Below are positions 17,076 through 27,347 of a stretch of DNA of 64,000 nt, one piece after another. The notes beneath the pieces were generated by a model. That model was not told the DNA's origin and made no database searches. It worked only from the letters and a program-made list of their open reading frames with translations. Source of the DNA: Lebetimonas sp. JH292 (GTDB lineage: Bacteria; Campylobacterota; Campylobacteria; Campylobacterales; Nautiliaceae); NCBI RefSeq assembly GCF_000523275.1, contig NZ_ATHQ01000001.1, positions 505,001-569,000 of the forward strand. The letters are read 5' to 3'. A program made the translations under genes and the position numbers. Each line of letters starts with the position of its first letter. The stretch's first letter is position 1.

Positions 17076-17298
17076 TTTCTCTCCTTACTTCAATCTCTTT
17101 AGCTTCTTCTTCTCTTAATGCTACCGGGATATTGTTAACTTCTACTTCATAAGTGTTTTTTGCAAGTGTGTGTTTTAAAACCTTTACCTCTTCTCCTCTT
17201 GCAAACCCCATCGAAAACAGCCTGCTTTTTAAAGGTTCTTTTGCCAAAATTTTTTTAATAATTCCGCTTTCGCCAATTTTTAGTTCATTAAGCCTCAA
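17062..17298 (-). CDS. feoA: FeoA
   Basis: 78-residue SH3-like protein: LNELKIGESGIIKKI, then LFSMGFARGEEVKVLKH and EVEVNNIPVALREEEAKEI. FeoA works with FeoB at the cytoplasmic face. It lies ahead of feoB and overlaps it, so the pair forms one operon, divergent from the Uma2 gene. Confidence 0.93.
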   Translation of the reverse strand: MRLNELKIGESGIIKKILAKEPLKSRLFSMGFARGEEVKVLKHTLAKNTYEVEVNNIPVALREEEAKEIEVRRENERD

Positions 17299-17338
17299 GT
17301 CATCTCCTTTTTTTAAAACAATATTACCACTACTTTAA

Positions 17339-17395
17339 AAAAACTTTTTTGATATACATCAATAAATGGTATAATTATTTAAAAAAAGGTAAATT
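17339..17395. promoter_or_regulatory. Divergent feoAB / Uma2 promoter region
   Basis: The 57-base gap between feoA and the Uma2 gene contains, for the plus strand, a TATAAT box at about 17370-17375 (GGTATAAT) with TTGATA some 15 bases ahead, and an AAAAAGG ribosome binding site before 17396. Short AT-rich inverted words could hold a Fur box but none is convincing. Confidence 0.35.
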
Positions 17396-17932
17396 ATGGC
17401 AGCACCTATTTTAAAATATACCTATGAAGATTATAAACTATGGAAAGGCGATTGGGAATTAATTGAGGGTTTTCCAATTGCTATGGCACCTAGCCCCATT
17501 ATCAATCATCAATATCTTTCTACAATGTTTGCAATTCAAATTGGAAATTCCATAAATGACAATAAATGTGAAGAGTGTATTGTAATAGTTGAAGAAGATT
17601 ATATTGTAAATGAAACTACTGTTTTAAGACCAGATGTTGCAATGATTTGCAATGAAGAAAATAATTTTATTACAAAAGCACCGGAAATAATTGTAGAAGT
17701 AATTTCTACTTCAACCGCAAGAATTGATGAAAATGAAAAATTTAAAATTTACGAAAAAGAGGGAGTGAAATTTTATATACTTGCATATCCGGATTTTAAA
17801 ATGGCAAAAGTTTATGAAAACAAAGATGGATTTAAAAAAATAGGTGATTTTTCAAATGAAAAAATAACCATTAATGCAAAATGTAAAATTGAAATAAATT
17901 TTAATGATATATTTAAAAAATTAAGGGGATAA
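17396..17932 (+). CDS. Uma2 (DUF820) family PD-(D/E)XK-fold protein
   Basis: 178 residues. The Uma2 order is visible: YTYEDYKLW at the start, [20 protein letters not shown], then RPDVAMICN and [17 protein letters not shown] with the PD and E-x-hydrophobic residues of a nuclease active site, and [19 protein letters not shown]. The family is found widely, often in many copies, and its role is unknown. It sits one base ahead of purT, suggesting cotranscription. Confidence 0.85.
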   Translation: MAAPILKYTYEDYKLWKGDWELIEGFPIAMAPSPIINHQYLSTMFAIQIGNSINDNKCEECIVIVEEDYIVNETTVLRPDVAMICNEENNFITKAPEIIVEVISTSTARIDENEKFKIYEKEGVKFYILAYPDFKMAKVYENKDGFKKIGDFSNEKITINAKCKIEINFNDIFKKLRG

Positions 17933-17933
17933 A

Positions 17934-19103
17934 ATGAAATTGACTACTCCACTAAAATCCAATTCAATAAAAATAATGCTTCTTGGCTCAGGTGAGCTTG
18001 GAAAAGAAGTGGCGATAGAAGCCAACAGACTGGGATGTGAGGTAATTGCGGTGGACAGATATCCAAACGCACCGGCAATGCTTGTAGCTGGGAGGAATTA
18101 TGTAATTAATATGAAAAATAAAGATGAAGTTCTTGATGTAATAAGAAGGGAAAAACCCAATTTCGTATTGCCCGAAATTGAGGCTATTAACATAGAAGCT
18201 CTTTTTGAAGCCGAAAATGAAGGTATTCATATCATTCCAAACGCCGAAGCTGTTAATAAAACAATGAACAGAAAAAACATAAGAAAATTCGCGGCTGAAA
18301 CTTTAGGACTTAAAACAAGTAAATACAAATTTGTAACAAACTATGAAGATTTAAAAAAAGCCTGCGAAGAACTCGGCTATCCGGCTGTGGTAAAACCTGT
18401 TATGAGCTCTTCGGGGCATGGACAAAGTATAGTAAAATCTTCTGAAGAAATAATAACCGCCTGGGAATTTGCAAAATCAGATGCCAGGGGAAGTGCAGAT
18501 GAACTGATAGTTGAAGAGTTTATTGATTTCGATTATGAAATAACCCTTCTTACAGCTAAAAATGACGAAGAAATTGTTTTTTGCCCTCCAATTGGACATA
18601 TTCAAAAAGGGGGAGACTATATTTTTTCCTGGCAGGAAATGAGAATGAATGAAACAGCCTTAAATAAAGCCCAATACATAGCTAAAACAATAGTTGAAGG
18701 TCTTGGAGGAAGAGGAATTTTCGGAGTAGAAATGTTTGTAAAAGGCGATGAGGTATATTTTAGCGAAGTTTCTCCCCGCCCTCACGATACCGGACTTGTA
18801 ACAATGATTACCCAAACGCAAAGCGAATTCGCCCTTCATATAAGAGCCGTTTTAAATCTGCCTCTTGGTTTTGAATTCCTTACCCAAGGTGCAAGTGCCG
18901 CTTATAAAGCAGATAAAACTTCCTATACTCCTGTTTTTAATTTTGATAAAGAAATTTTCAGCACTAATTCAAGATTTATAGTTTTTGGAAAACCTTATTC
19001 CCATCCCGGAAGAAGAATGGGGGTAATTTTAGTCAGTGATAAAAATTATAAAGATGCCTTAAAAAAAGCCGAACTTCTTATTTCTAAAATCTCAATTGAT
19101 TAA
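17934..19103 (+). CDS. purT: Formate-dependent phosphoribosylglycinamide formyltransferase PurT
   Basis: 389 residues of ATP-grasp fold: [20 protein letters not shown] at the start, [18 protein letters not shown] (ATP loop), [18 protein letters not shown] and [10 protein letters not shown] near the metal site. PurT makes formyl-GAR using formate and ATP in purine synthesis, which fits a formate-producing or formate-using vent bacterium. It overlaps nothing downstream; a repeat tract separates it from amt. Confidence 0.95.
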   Translation: MKLTTPLKSNSIKIMLLGSGELGKEVAIEANRLGCEVIAVDRYPNAPAMLVAGRNYVINMKNKDEVLDVIRREKPNFVLPEIEAINIEALFEAENEGIHIIPNAEAVNKTMNRKNIRKFAAETLGLKTSKYKFVTNYEDLKKACEELGYPAVVKPVMSSSGHGQSIVKSSEEIITAWEFAKSDARGSADELIVEEFIDFDYEITLLTAKNDEEIVFCPPIGHIQKGGDYIFSWQEMRMNETALNKAQYIAKTIVEGLGGRGIFGVEMFVKGDEVYFSEVSPRPHDTGLVTMITQTQSEFALHIRAVLNLPLGFEFLTQGASAAYKADKTSYTPVFNFDKEIFSTNSRFIVFGKPYSHPGRRMGVILVSDKNYKDALKKAELLISKISID

Positions 19104-19137
19104 AATTTAATCACTTTTTTCTTTCTTTTATCTTCAT

Positions 19138-19200
19138 CTTGTGAGTTGTGAGTTGTGAGTTGTGAGTAGACAAGTTGCCAAGAAGCCAAATAGCCGAATA
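19138..19200 (+). repeat. Composite heptamer/octamer tandem repeats between purT and amt
   Basis: Four GTGAGTT-type heptamers (19141-19168) run straight into octamer-like words (GACAAGTTGCCAAGAAGCCA) at 19168-19190. The same octamer stretch appears in opposite orientation at 24143-24166. It lies just ahead of the amt ribosome binding site (AAAGGAGG). Confidence 0.65.
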
Positions 19201-19213
19201 AAAGGAGGAAAAA

Positions 19214-20383
19214 ATGGATATGGCATGGGCACTTGATACCTTTTTTGCACTGTTTGCATTTACATTAATTATTTTAATGGTACCCGGTTTTGCAATGCTT
19301 GAAGCCGGGCTTGTCAGGACAAAAAATGTCTCAACCGTTTTAACAGTTAATACCATGATTTATATTGTTGCAAGTTTGGTGTTTTTCTTTTGGGGATATA
19401 TATTGGCTTTTGGAGGCTGGAATGGAAGCTCTATGAGCAAATATGCTGCATTTTTATTTCAAATGGCATTTGTAGGTAAAACCGTTAATATTATGAGCGG
19501 AGGGGTGAGTGAGAGAACAAGAATTATCCCCCTTGCAATTTTTACAGTTTTTATGGCAGGGTTTATATATCCTCTAATAGTTAATTTCACATGGGGAGCC
19601 GATTTGCTTAAAGGAACATTTCTTGATATTTCAAATATGCATGATTTAGCTGGTTCGACTGTAATTCATTCAACCGGTGCATGGGCACTTTTAGCCGCAA
19701 TATTAATTATTGGTCCCAGAAAAGGAAGATATAAAGACGGCAAAGTAAAAGTGGTTCCTGCCAGTAATATTCCTTTGGTAGTATTGGGTGCTCTGCTTTT
19801 ATGGATAGGCTGGTTCGGATTTAACGGCGGAAGCGTGGGAAGCATTTCAAGCAAAAATGCCGCTGACACAGTGGCGATGGTTGTTATGAATACAAACAAC
19901 GCCGGTCTTATAGGCGGGCTTGTTGTTATGATTTTAAGTTATCTAACATATAAAAAATTTGATATCACAATGATTTTAAACGGAGCTTTAGGAGGTCTTG
20001 TGGCAATTACGGCGGGTGCGGATGTGTTAAGCCCTGTTGCTTCAATTATAGTTGGATTAATAGCGGGAATTTTGGTATTTTATGCCGTGCCTTTTTTTGA
20101 TAAATTAAAAATTGACGACCCGGTGGGGGCACTTTCAGTTCATTTGGTAAACGGGATTTGGGGAACAATTGCGACAGGAATCTGGGGAAAAGGTATAAGT
20201 TTAGCTGCTCAAATAAAAGGTGTTATAGTAGTTGGAATTTTTGCATTTATTGCTTCTTATATTATTCTTTATATTATAAACAAATTTATACATTTCAGAG
20301 CAGGCGAAGATGAGGAGGTGGAAGGACTTGACGTAAAAGAATGCGGAATAGAAGCTTATCCGGAATTTAAAAGGGCAATTTAA
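19214..20383 (+). CDS. amt: Ammonium transporter (Amt family)
   Basis: 389 residues with about 11 membrane segments. The N-terminus (MVPGFAMLEAGLVRTKN) and the sequences GSTVIHSTGAWALL, WIGWFGFNGGS and DPVGALSVHLVNGIWGT are Amt signatures, including the paired pore histidines. It takes up ammonium. No glnB/glnK follows; instead the gene ends six bases from a convergent chemoreceptor gene. The start has a strong AAAGGAGG site. Confidence 0.94.
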   Translation: MDMAWALDTFFALFAFTLIILMVPGFAMLEAGLVRTKNVSTVLTVNTMIYIVASLVFFFWGYILAFGGWNGSSMSKYAAFLFQMAFVGKTVNIMSGGVSERTRIIPLAIFTVFMAGFIYPLIVNFTWGADLLKGTFLDISNMHDLAGSTVIHSTGAWALLAAILIIGPRKGRYKDGKVKVVPASNIPLVVLGALLLWIGWFGFNGGSVGSISSKNAADTVAMVVMNTNNAGLIGGLVVMILSYLTYKKFDITMILNGALGGLVAITAGADVLSPVASIIVGLIAGILVFYAVPFFDKLKIDDPVGALSVHLVNGIWGTIATGIWGKGISLAAQIKGVIVVGIFAFIASYIILYIINKFIHFRAGEDEEVEGLDVKECGIEAYPEFKRAI

Positions 20384-20389
20384 GCTCTT

Positions 20390-22366
20390 TTAAATTCTAA
20401 ACTGTGAGAGTTCTTTCATTAAAGCATCTGCTAAACGGTAAATATTGTCAATAGTTTTTGCATTATCTTCTATATATTTTTCATTATTGGCTGAAAGTTC
20501 TAAAATCTTATTCATATGTACACTGAATTCCTCCATTTTTTTAACAATATCATTAACGGCGTTTACATTTTCTTCCACACTGCTGACAACATTGTTCATT
20601 TTAGTTGAAACATTTTCTATTTTTCCCTGAACATCGTTTGCAACTTTGGCAATTTCATTTACTTTTTGAACATTTTGGTTCATTTCCTCATTTGCATCGC
20701 TGATTCCCTGAACAATTACATTGATAGTCGCATCTATTTCACTTAAACTTTTCTGGGTTCTTTCAGCTAATTTTCTGACTTCATCCGCAACAACGGCAAA
20801 TCCTCTTCCGTGTTCACCAGCCCTTGCCGCTTCAATTGCCGCATTAAGCGCCAAAAGATTAGTCTGTTCCGCTATTTCCTTTATTACTGATAAAATACTT
20901 TTTACACCTTCGGCATTATTCGTAAGTTCATTCATTTTCAAAGCCAAATCGTTTTCATTTTGGGAATTTTCCTGAATCTGTTTTATGACCTGTTCTATTT
21001 CAGAAATAGTATATCCCAATGCCTCATTTGCTTTTAAAATAAGATTTTTAATCTCCTCAGAGGAATTTGCTTCATTAGTTAAATTTTCTTCAATATGCTT
21101 GGATTCTTCGGCGGTGGAGATTATGATTTCATTTTCGCTGTTGATATTGTTTTCTATAATTTTAAAATCTTTTTTAAGTTTCACAGATACTGATTTATTT
21201 TGATTAGAACTGTTATATGCAGAAGAAAGCACTTCTCTTAAACTTTCGATAAATTCTCCCAAACTATTTCTTATAATTCCGAATTCATCATTTTCATATA
21301 TTTTTATATCAACGGAGAGATCTTTACTTTTGGCAATCATTAATATTAACGATTTTAAAGAATTAATTTTCATTTCAAGATTTTTTACACTTGTTATTCC
21401 AATAATTATCATAAATAAGTTTGCCAGAACACCCATTATAAATACTAACGGATTAACATAAATTTTATTAATATCATTTTGAATAATATTAGCTATTTTA
21501 TCATCAATTTCTTTTAACTTGTTTATTTTTTTAGTAATGGTTTTAAACCAATAAACCGGATCAACTCCAAAATTTCCCATTTCATGTTTTGAAATGGCAA
21601 TCTCTCTTAATTTTTCGACTTTGGCAAATGAAGGGGCTTTTACTATTTTAAAATACATTTCTTTGATATTTTTATTTGCAAATGTTAAAAAATCATCATT
21701 GAAAGCCTTTTGTTCGGCAACCAATGTAACAAATTTAGTATACATTCCCGGCAAAAATTTATCTGCACCGAATGTTGCACTAAGAACTGCCCTTTCAATC
21801 CCCGCCCTTTCTTTTGCTTTTAAAAAGCTTGAATAAGCAGCCAGCTCCATAGCTATTTTCGCATTAGGCGCAAGTTTTGCACTGTTTCCGATAATTTTCA
21901 GTATATATGAGTTCATTGTTGTATACCATTTAACTTCATCTTTTAAAGAAATTTTTAAATTTTCTACTTTTGCTCTTATATTGTTGATATTTGAAAGATA
22001 ATTATTCAGTATGTCAATATATTTTTTTGTTTCGTTATCCAAAAAAGAGACGTCAATACTTTTCAGTACTTTTTTATACATCGCTATTTTTTCATCCGTC
22101 AATTTTCTCTGCTTAGCAAGTAAATTAACAAATTTTTCTCCCTTACTTCCTATAAACCCGGCACTCATACCCCTTTCTTTTTGTGTTTCGTGAATTAAAA
22201 GGCTCAGGCTTCTGCTTAATTGCATTATGTTTGAAAGCTCTTTTTTTACGGTTAAAGCATGTTGCCAGCTTAAAAAATCCCTTACATTATAAAATGTTAA
22301 AAAAATTGAAGCTAACAATACAATAATAATCATTGTCATTCTTAATGATAATTTTTTAATACCCAT
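20390..22366 (-). CDS. Methyl-accepting chemotaxis protein with NIT sensor domain
   Basis: 658 residues. A membrane helix (about 9-27) is followed by an NIT (nitrate/nitrite-sensing-type) periplasmic domain: [20 protein letters not shown], then [11 protein letters not shown] second helix comes near 305-325, a HAMP-like linker, and the signalling hairpin with [20 protein letters not shown] and [19 protein letters not shown]. It is a transmembrane chemoreceptor likely reading an oxidised nitrogen compound or a related ligand. No CheA-binding operon partner lies next to it. Confidence 0.9.
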   Translation of the reverse strand: MGIKKLSLRMTMIIIVLLASIFLTFYNVRDFLSWQHALTVKKELSNIMQLSRSLSLLIHETQKERGMSAGFIGSKGEKFVNLLAKQRKLTDEKIAMYKKVLKSIDVSFLDNETKKYIDILNNYLSNINNIRAKVENLKISLKDEVKWYTTMNSYILKIIGNSAKLAPNAKIAMELAAYSSFLKAKERAGIERAVLSATFGADKFLPGMYTKFVTLVAEQKAFNDDFLTFANKNIKEMYFKIVKAPSFAKVEKLREIAISKHEMGNFGVDPVYWFKTITKKINKLKEIDDKIANIIQNDINKIYVNPLVFIMGVLANLFMIIIGITSVKNLEMKINSLKSLILMIAKSKDLSVDIKIYENDEFGIIRNSLGEFIESLREVLSSAYNSSNQNKSVSVKLKKDFKIIENNINSENEIIISTAEESKHIEENLTNEANSSEEIKNLILKANEALGYTISEIEQVIKQIQENSQNENDLALKMNELTNNAEGVKSILSVIKEIAEQTNLLALNAAIEAARAGEHGRGFAVVADEVRKLAERTQKSLSEIDATINVIVQGISDANEEMNQNVQKVNEIAKVANDVQGKIENVSTKMNNVVSSVEENVNAVNDIVKKMEEFSVHMNKILELSANNEKYIEDNAKTIDNIYRLADALMKELSQFRI

Positions 22367-22418
22367 TTTAACCCCTTGTTAATATTTTTTTATTATTATA
22401 GTATAAAAAAGGAAATTT

Positions 22419-22862
22419 ATGAAAAATTTCTGCCTGCCAAATCAAGACGGAATTGAAATTTGTTTAAAAGATTTAAGAGGGAAATGGATAATACTTTATT
22501 TTTATCCAAAAGACAATACTCCAGGATGCACTACCGAAGCAAAAGAATTTAGCCAATTATTGGATGAATTTGAAAAATTAAACGCCGTAGTTATAGGAAT
22601 AAGTCCGGATTCCCCTAAAAAACACTGTAATTTTATAGAAAAACATGAGCTAAAAATTACACTTTTAAGCGATGAAGAGAAAAAAGTTTTAAAAGAATTC
22701 GGGGCATGGGGCAAAAAGAAAATGTATGGAAAAGAATATGAGGGAGTAATCCGCTCAACTTTTATCATCAATCCTGAAGGTGAAGTTGTAAAAGAATATA
22801 AAAAGGTAAAAGCAAAAGGTCATGCCGCCAAGGTTTTGGAAGATTTGAAAACTTGTAAATAA
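22419..22862 (+). CDS. bcp: Thioredoxin-dependent peroxiredoxin, Bcp/PrxQ type
   Basis: 147 residues with ILYFYPKDNTPGCTTEAKEF, the Bcp active-site region and peroxidatic cysteine. The residue five places later, a resolving cysteine in E. coli Bcp, is lysine here, so it would act as a 1-Cys enzyme or use another cysteine. GVIRSTFIINPEG near the end is typical. It reduces hydroperoxides. Confidence 0.92.
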   Translation: MKNFCLPNQDGIEICLKDLRGKWIILYFYPKDNTPGCTTEAKEFSQLLDEFEKLNAVVIGISPDSPKKHCNFIEKHELKITLLSDEEKKVLKEFGAWGKKKMYGKEYEGVIRSTFIINPEGEVVKEYKKVKAKGHAAKVLEDLKTCK

Positions 22863-22865
22863 AAA

Positions 22866-23447
22866 TTAAAACCATGAAATTAATTTTTCAAAAAATCTTT
22901 CATTTTTTATTTTTTCTGAAGCTATAATATTATTTATTATTTTATTAAAAAATCTATTTGTTACATAAAAAGAGTCAACATAACAAGGGATACTCCACCC
23001 TATCACAGGCCCTATCCTTCCTATATAAGGACCTAATATCCCGCTTCCTATTTCTATCCAGTGACCGTTTTTTTTCAAAAAATTATTATATGCCTGTTTA
23101 CAGAAATTGTATGAGTTTTTTTCCTGATTACATTCTGTTCAAAACAGTATATTGTATATACAGGTGTGCCCAAAATATATATTAGATTTGGAATGAAAAT
23201 TATTGGCAAAAGATAAAATACTTCCGTATTTTTTTAGAATTAAATTATTATATTCTTTAGCCGTGGCAATCCCGTTTCTTTGAATAACTTTTATATGAAA
23301 AACTTTCCTGTAAAATCTGTCTTTTTCTTTAACATTCATATAGCTTGAAACACATTCTCCGTAATGATTATATTTTACGAATTCTTTTTTGGTTTTTTGC
23401 TGAAAATCGAGAATTTGCACAGGTGTTAATTTTTTATAGCTTGTCAA
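22866..23447 (-). pseudogene. Cysteine-rich hypothetical gene with an internal TGA stop
   Basis: Two open stretches, 23139-23447 and 22866-23078, are in the same frame and are separated by a single TGA at 23139. Read through, they give KEYNNLILKKYGSI, YFGHTCIYNILF, then TECNQEKNSYNFCKQAYNN and IEIGSGILGPYIGRIGPVIG. No start with a ribosome binding site is found, and relics of an N-terminal part occur in other frames up to about 23560. It looks like a recently inactivated gene of unknown family. Confidence 0.5.
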
Positions 23448-23575
23448 AATATTTATTGCTTAATTTATTTATCCAATTTGGAATGAAAATTTATCCAAAA
23501 ATCGTTCCCGGCAAAAAGAAAATTTATTGTAAAAAACAGTATAAACAATATAAATTATAACATCTTTTTATCAAA

Positions 23576-24031
23576 TTAAAACCCGTATCTTTTCATAGCG
23601 GCTCTTGCTTCTCTTTGAAGTTCTTTTTCTTTCATTACCCTTCTTTTGTCATGAAGCTGTCTTCCTTTAGCAACCGCTATTTCAAGTTTTGCCCTGTTTC
23701 TTTTGTTAAAATAAATCTTAAGAGGAACTAATGTATAACCTTTCTCACTTGTATATCCGGCAAGTTTTGCTATTTCATTTTTATGAAGTAAAAGTTTTCT
23801 GGGTCTTTTTTCATCATGCCTAAAGGCCTTATAAGTAGTGTCGAGATTGCTTATGTGCCCCTGCATCCACCAAGCCTCGCCGTCTTTTATTTTTACAAAT
23901 GAATCTTTTAAATTCGCTCTTCCCTGTCTCAGGGCCTTTACCTCACTTCCTTTAAGCTCAATTCCGGCTTCGTATTTGTCAAAAATATCATAATCATAAT
24001 ATGCTTTTCTGTTCGTTGCAACCGCTTTCAT
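23576..24031 (-). CDS. smpB: SsrA-binding protein SmpB
   Basis: 151 residues with the SmpB order: [60 protein letters not shown], and a basic tail [20 protein letters not shown]-type end with KRYGF. SmpB loads tmRNA on stalled ribosomes. The ribosome binding site (AAAAGGTG) is part of the GTGAAAA repeats that lie upstream, so the repeat tract supplies or overlaps the translation start signal. Confidence 0.96.
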   Translation of the reverse strand: MKAVATNRKAYYDYDIFDKYEAGIELKGSEVKALRQGRANLKDSFVKIKDGEAWWMQGHISNLDTTYKAFRHDEKRPRKLLLHKNEIAKLAGYTSEKGYTLVPLKIYFNKRNRAKLEIAVAKGRQLHDKRRVMKEKELQREARAAMKRYGF

Positions 24032-24268
24032 TTTTCACCTTTTCACTTTACACTTTTAATTTTTCACCATAGCCGCTTTTGATAGCCAGGTGAGCAAAGC
24101 TCACTTTTCACTTTTCATTTTTCATTTAATAACTTGGCCTCTTGGCTTCTTGGCAACTTGTCTACTTGGAACTTGCATACCTAAGAATTTAGCTACTTGG
24201 CAAGCTCACAACCCCGCCGCTTTTCAAGCAGCCGGGCAAGCTCACCACTCACTACTCACTACTCACTT
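24032..24268. repeat. Large composite repeat tract between proB and smpB
   Basis: From left to right: TTTTCAC heptamers (24032-24068), a perfect GTGAGC-AAA-GCTCAC hairpin (24090-24104), more TTTTCAC/TTTTCAT heptamers, an octamer array (CTTGGCCT, CTTGGCTT, CTTGGCAA, CTTGTCTA, CTTGGAA at about 24132-24204), the GC-rich hairpin module (24212-24245) and CACTACT heptamers up to the proB stop. No gene was found in it. Confidence 0.7.
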
Positions 24269-25014
24269 ATAAACAGCGTTCCTTTAATATGATTCCCTTT
24301 TAAAAATTCTTTTACACTCTTTAAATCATTGCCGTTGGTTAAGAACATGGGAATATTTTTATCCATTAAAAATTTGGCCGCTTTAAGTTTTGTTACAATG
24401 CCTCCCGTTGCAAATTTGTCATTGGGATTACATTCGGCATTCAGCCAGGTGTCTTTTATTTCTTTTACAGTCTTAATAGGTAGGGCGTTAGGATTTTTCT
24501 TAGGATTGTCCGTATAAAAAGCATCAATATCGCTAAGCATTATAAGCAAATCACCCCCAAAATAATATGTTACATAAGCACTCAACTGATCATTGTCTCC
24601 AAAAATTATCTCTTCTACAGAAACAGAATCATTTTCATTAATAATTGGAATAACTTTATTTTGAAGCAGTACATTTATCATTTTTTTTGCATTGCTGCTT
24701 CTTTTTCTGCTGTCAAAATCTGCCGCAGTTACCAAGACCTGGGCAACGGTTATATTATATTTATGAAATCTTTCCTTATATTCCCTCATTAATAAAGGCT
24801 GCCCTATCGCCGCAAGAGCCTGTTTGTTTTCCAGCTTTGTTTTATCCAGGGGACATTTCGTATAACCTGTCCCCACGGCACCTGAGGTGACCAAAATTAT
24901 TTCATATGTTTTATTAAGTTTCGCTAATAAATCAACAATTTTATCCATTCTTTTTGAAAGTTTTCCGTTTTCATATAACGTCGCAGTCCCTACTTTAAAT
25001 ATCAGTCTCTTCAT
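24259..25014 (-). CDS. proB: Glutamate 5-kinase ProB (kinase domain only)
   Basis: 251 residues with the amino-acid-kinase fold: [56 protein letters not shown] and [19 protein letters not shown]. It phosphorylates glutamate for proline synthesis. The C-terminal PUA domain of E. coli ProB is absent, as in several Campylobacterota. The start lies 20 bases inside the end of obgE, so the two are cotranscribed. Confidence 0.94.
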   Translation of the reverse strand: MKRLIFKVGTATLYENGKLSKRMDKIVDLLAKLNKTYEIILVTSGAVGTGYTKCPLDKTKLENKQALAAIGQPLLMREYKERFHKYNITVAQVLVTAADFDSRKRSSNAKKMINVLLQNKVIPIINENDSVSVEEIIFGDNDQLSAYVTYYFGGDLLIMLSDIDAFYTDNPKKNPNALPIKTVKEIKDTWLNAECNPNDKFATGGIVTKLKAAKFLMDKNIPMFLTNGNDLKSVKEFLKGNHIKGTLFISE

Positions 25015-26059
25015 TGTTTACACTTTCTACTAAATTCATTAATGCATATTTTAAAGAATCTATATTAATATTACTCACAGAACTTATAGGCAAAACAAAT
25101 GTGTCTTCTTGGAAATAGCAAGGATAATCAGGATTTGCCCTATATTTACATTCTGTTTTTACAATTCCAAATTTTTCAAAAAATTCTTCTATTTTGTTCT
25201 TATCGGCAATATCCGATTTTGTTAAAGCTATGGCATATTTTCTATTAGCTAAAATCTCTGAATAATTTTTAAGCTCTTCTTTCAATGTTTCAAACTGATA
25301 AAAAGGCTCTCTAAAAGAAGCCATATCTATCATATAAAGAATTATTTTTGTTCTTTCAATATGTCTTAAAAACTGAAGCCCAAGTCCCTTACCTGCGTGA
25401 GCCCCTTCAATAATTCCCGGAATATCGGCCATTACAAAACTTCTAAAATCATCTACCCTTACAACCCCGAGTTTTGGAGTAAGTGTGGTAAATTCATAGT
25501 TTGCTATTTCGGGTTTTGCATTGGATAAAGTGGAAATAAGTGTTGATTTTCCGGCATTAGGAAAACCGACAAGCCCCACATCGGCTATTAATTTAAGCTC
25601 CATTATTATTTCAATCTCTTTTCCTTCCTCTCCCGGCTGGGCATATCTTGGAAGCTGCTGTCTAGGGCCCCTGAAATGCCAGTTTCCAAGCCCTCCTCTT
25701 CCGCCTTCAAGCAATATTTTCTTTTCACCGTCTTTTTTCATATCAAGTAAAATTTCACCTGTATTTGCATCTTTTATTATTGTCCCGGGCGGCACTTTAA
25801 TTATTAAATCCTTGCCCCCACTTCCATGTTTTTTACGTCCTTCCCCTGGCCTGCCGTTTTTTGCTTTAAGAAGCTTTTTCCCTTTTAAATGAGATAAAGT
25901 ATGGGTATTCTTATCACAGATAATTGTAACATCTCCGCCTTTTCCCCCATCTCCTCCGTCAGGCCCGCCTTTTGGAACAAATTTTTCTCTTCTGAAACTG
26001 ACACATCCGGCTCCGCCTTTGCCTGATTTGACTGTTAATTTGACATTATCTACAAACAA
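24995..26059 (-). CDS. obgE: GTPase Obg/CgtA
   Basis: 354 residues: glycine-rich Obg domain ([20 protein letters not shown], then [14 protein letters not shown]), G domain with G1 [10 protein letters not shown]3 [10 protein letters not shown], and NKSD-type TKSD, and a short C-terminal part. Obg acts in 50S ribosome assembly and stress control. It lies downstream of rpmA and rplU, the usual bacterial order. Confidence 0.96.
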   Translation of the reverse strand: MFVDNVKLTVKSGKGGAGCVSFRREKFVPKGGPDGGDGGKGGDVTIICDKNTHTLSHLKGKKLLKAKNGRPGEGRKKHGSGGKDLIIKVPPGTIIKDANTGEILLDMKKDGEKKILLEGGRGGLGNWHFRGPRQQLPRYAQPGEEGKEIEIIMELKLIADVGLVGFPNAGKSTLISTLSNAKPEIANYEFTTLTPKLGVVRVDDFRSFVMADIPGIIEGAHAGKGLGLQFLRHIERTKIILYMIDMASFREPFYQFETLKEELKNYSEILANRKYAIALTKSDIADKNKIEEFFEKFGIVKTECKYRANPDYPCYFQEDTFVLPISSVSNINIDSLKYALMNLVESVNNEETDI

Positions 26060-26109
26060 ATTAATCCTTTTTTTGAGAATTTTAACATAAAAAAACAGAA
26101 TCTTTAATT

Positions 26110-26215
26110 TCCGATTTTAAAAATTAAATGTTAGATATTTAGAAGTAAATGTTAAATGCTGAATTTAAAATTAATTTCATTTATAATTCAACACTCAACA
26201 TTCAAAATTAAAAAA
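26110..26215. repeat. AT-rich heptamer-like repeats between obgE and rpmA
   Basis: Words such as ATTCAAC, ACTCAAC and ATTCAAA follow at seven-base steps (about 26180-26212), with related GTTAAAT/GTTAGAT words before. It is an AT-rich version of the heptamers seen elsewhere in the window. Confidence 0.5.
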
Positions 26216-26234
26216 GGCAAAGCCTTTTAGAAGT

Positions 26235-26492
26235 TTATTTTGCAGGATAAACTGAAACTTTTTTTCTGTTTTTATCTTTAATTTCAAATTTTACAAATCC
26301 GTCTATTAATGCGAAAATAGTATGATCTTTTCCAAGTCCGACATTGTTTCCGGGATGAACTTTTGTTCCTCTTTGTCTGATAATAATATTCCCGGCTCTT
26401 ACAAATTCTCCACCAAATTTTTTAACGCCTAACCTTCTACCGGCAGAATCTCTGTTATTCTGTGTAGAACCTTGCCCTTTCTTATGTGCCAT
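26235..26492 (-). CDS. rpmA: 50S ribosomal protein L27
   Basis: 85 residues, full length: [36 protein letters not shown], and [20 protein letters not shown]. It follows rplU by 14 bases in the standard rplU-rpmA-obgE order. Confidence 0.98.
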   Translation of the reverse strand: MAHKKGQGSTQNNRDSAGRRLGVKKFGGEFVRAGNIIIRQRGTKVHPGNNVGLGKDHTIFALIDGFVKFEIKDKNRKKVSVYPAK

Positions 26493-26506
26493 TGTATCTC
26501 CTTAAA

Positions 26507-26815
26507 TTATGCTTTAATTTCTTTAATTTTAACTCTTGTAAAATCTCTTCTAAATCCTCTTTTTTTCTTAGAGTCTTTTCTTCTTCTTTTTTTGAAGATT
26601 ATAACTTTTTTTCCTCTTGCGTGATTAATAACTTCAGCAACTACTTTTGCTCCTTCCACCACAGGAGTACCGATTTTTGTATCATCGCTTTTTACTAATA
26701 AAACTTCATTAATTTCAATATCACTTTTTGGCTCTGCTTCAATTCTGTCAAGTTCAAGTACATCACCTACTTTTACTTTATATTGTTTACCGCCGTGTCT
26801 GATAACCGCATACAT
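26507..26815 (-). CDS. rplU: 50S ribosomal protein L21
   Basis: 102 residues: [20 protein letters not shown] at the start and [20 protein letters not shown] near the end are L21. It heads the rplU-rpmA-obgE-proB block; a regulated promoter at 26845-26877 precedes it. Confidence 0.98.
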   Translation of the reverse strand: MYAVIRHGGKQYKVKVGDVLELDRIEAEPKSDIEINEVLLVKSDDTKIGTPVVEGAKVVAEVINHARGKKVIIFKKRRRKDSKKKRGFRRDFTRVKIKEIKA

Positions 26816-26844
26816 ATGCTTCCTTTTTTCTTTTTTAGTGTGAA

Positions 26845-26877
26845 ATATTACACATTTTTCCTTAAACTAACCTTAAA
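26845..26877 (-). promoter_or_regulatory. rplU promoter with tandem TTTAAG (HP1043/HsrA-like) boxes
   Basis: On the minus strand TTTAAG (26877-26872), five bases, and TTTAAG (26866-26861) precede TAATAT (26850-26845) by ten bases. TTTAAG-N5-TTTAAG is the binding motif reported for the essential Helicobacter regulator HP1043 (HsrA), whose Campylobacter counterpart is CosR. The same layout, with identical spacings, lies upstream of rplM. Confidence 0.6.
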
Positions 26878-26900
26878 TTAAGTAAAATTTAAGGTTAGTT
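26865..26900. repeat. 15-bp perfect inverted repeat upstream of rplU
   Basis: AACTAACCTTAAATT (26865-26879) and its complement (26886-26900) flank a six-base loop. The left arm contains one of the TTTAAG boxes, so the element either doubles the regulator site on the other strand or forms a terminator for the ridA side. No T-run follows on the minus strand. Confidence 0.5.
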
Positions 26901-26920
26901 ATAAATGTTAAATTCACAAT

Positions 26921-27301
26921 TTATAATTTACAATTCACAATTGCCACACACTCTATTTCCACTTTTGCACCTTTTGGCAACTCTTTTACCGCAACGGTAC
27001 TGCGCGCAGGTTTATGTAAAAAATATTCACCATAAATTTCATTCATTGAGGTAAAATCATTTATATCGCTTAAAAATATTGTTGTTTTTACCACATTTTC
27101 TATTTTTGCCCCCGCTGCATTTAGCACAGCTTTTAAATTTTCGCAAACCTGTTTTGTTTGTGTTTTTATATCAGAATTTAAAAATTCTCCGCTCGGAGTT
27201 AGAGCAATCTGTCCTGAAGTAAAAATTATATTCCCGCACTTAATAGCCTGAGAATATGGACCTATTGCTTCAGGAGCATTTGAAGTATGAATTTTTTCCA
27301 C
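26921..27301 (-). CDS. ridA: RidA/YjgF family enamine/imine deaminase
   Basis: The GTG at 27301 was chosen because AAAGGAG lies six bases ahead; the upstream ATG at 27340 would add 13 residues with no such site. The product of about 126 residues has [20 protein letters not shown] and [13 protein letters not shown], then [20 protein letters not shown] with the conserved arginine and final E-x-x-A. RidA removes reactive enamines made by PLP enzymes. It is downstream of the patatin gene. Confidence 0.93.
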   Translation of the reverse strand: MEKIHTSNAPEAIGPYSQAIKCGNIIFTSGQIALTPSGEFLNSDIKTQTKQVCENLKAVLNAAGAKIENVVKTTIFLSDINDFTSMNEIYGEYFLHKPARSTVAVKELPKGAKVEIECVAIVNCKL

Positions 27302-27347
27302 TTTTTCTCCTTTTTTTGAAATTATATCATTAATTTTCATTTCTTAT

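Noticed and set aside
17396-17932. Uma2 protein as part of an anti-phage system
   Set aside because: It lies in a purT transcription unit with no other defence genes; nuclease fold alone is not enough.
23139-23141. The internal TGA as selenocysteine
   Set aside because: No SECIS-like hairpin follows, the context (LF-TGA-TECN) does not match a redox motif, and the gene lacks a proper start.
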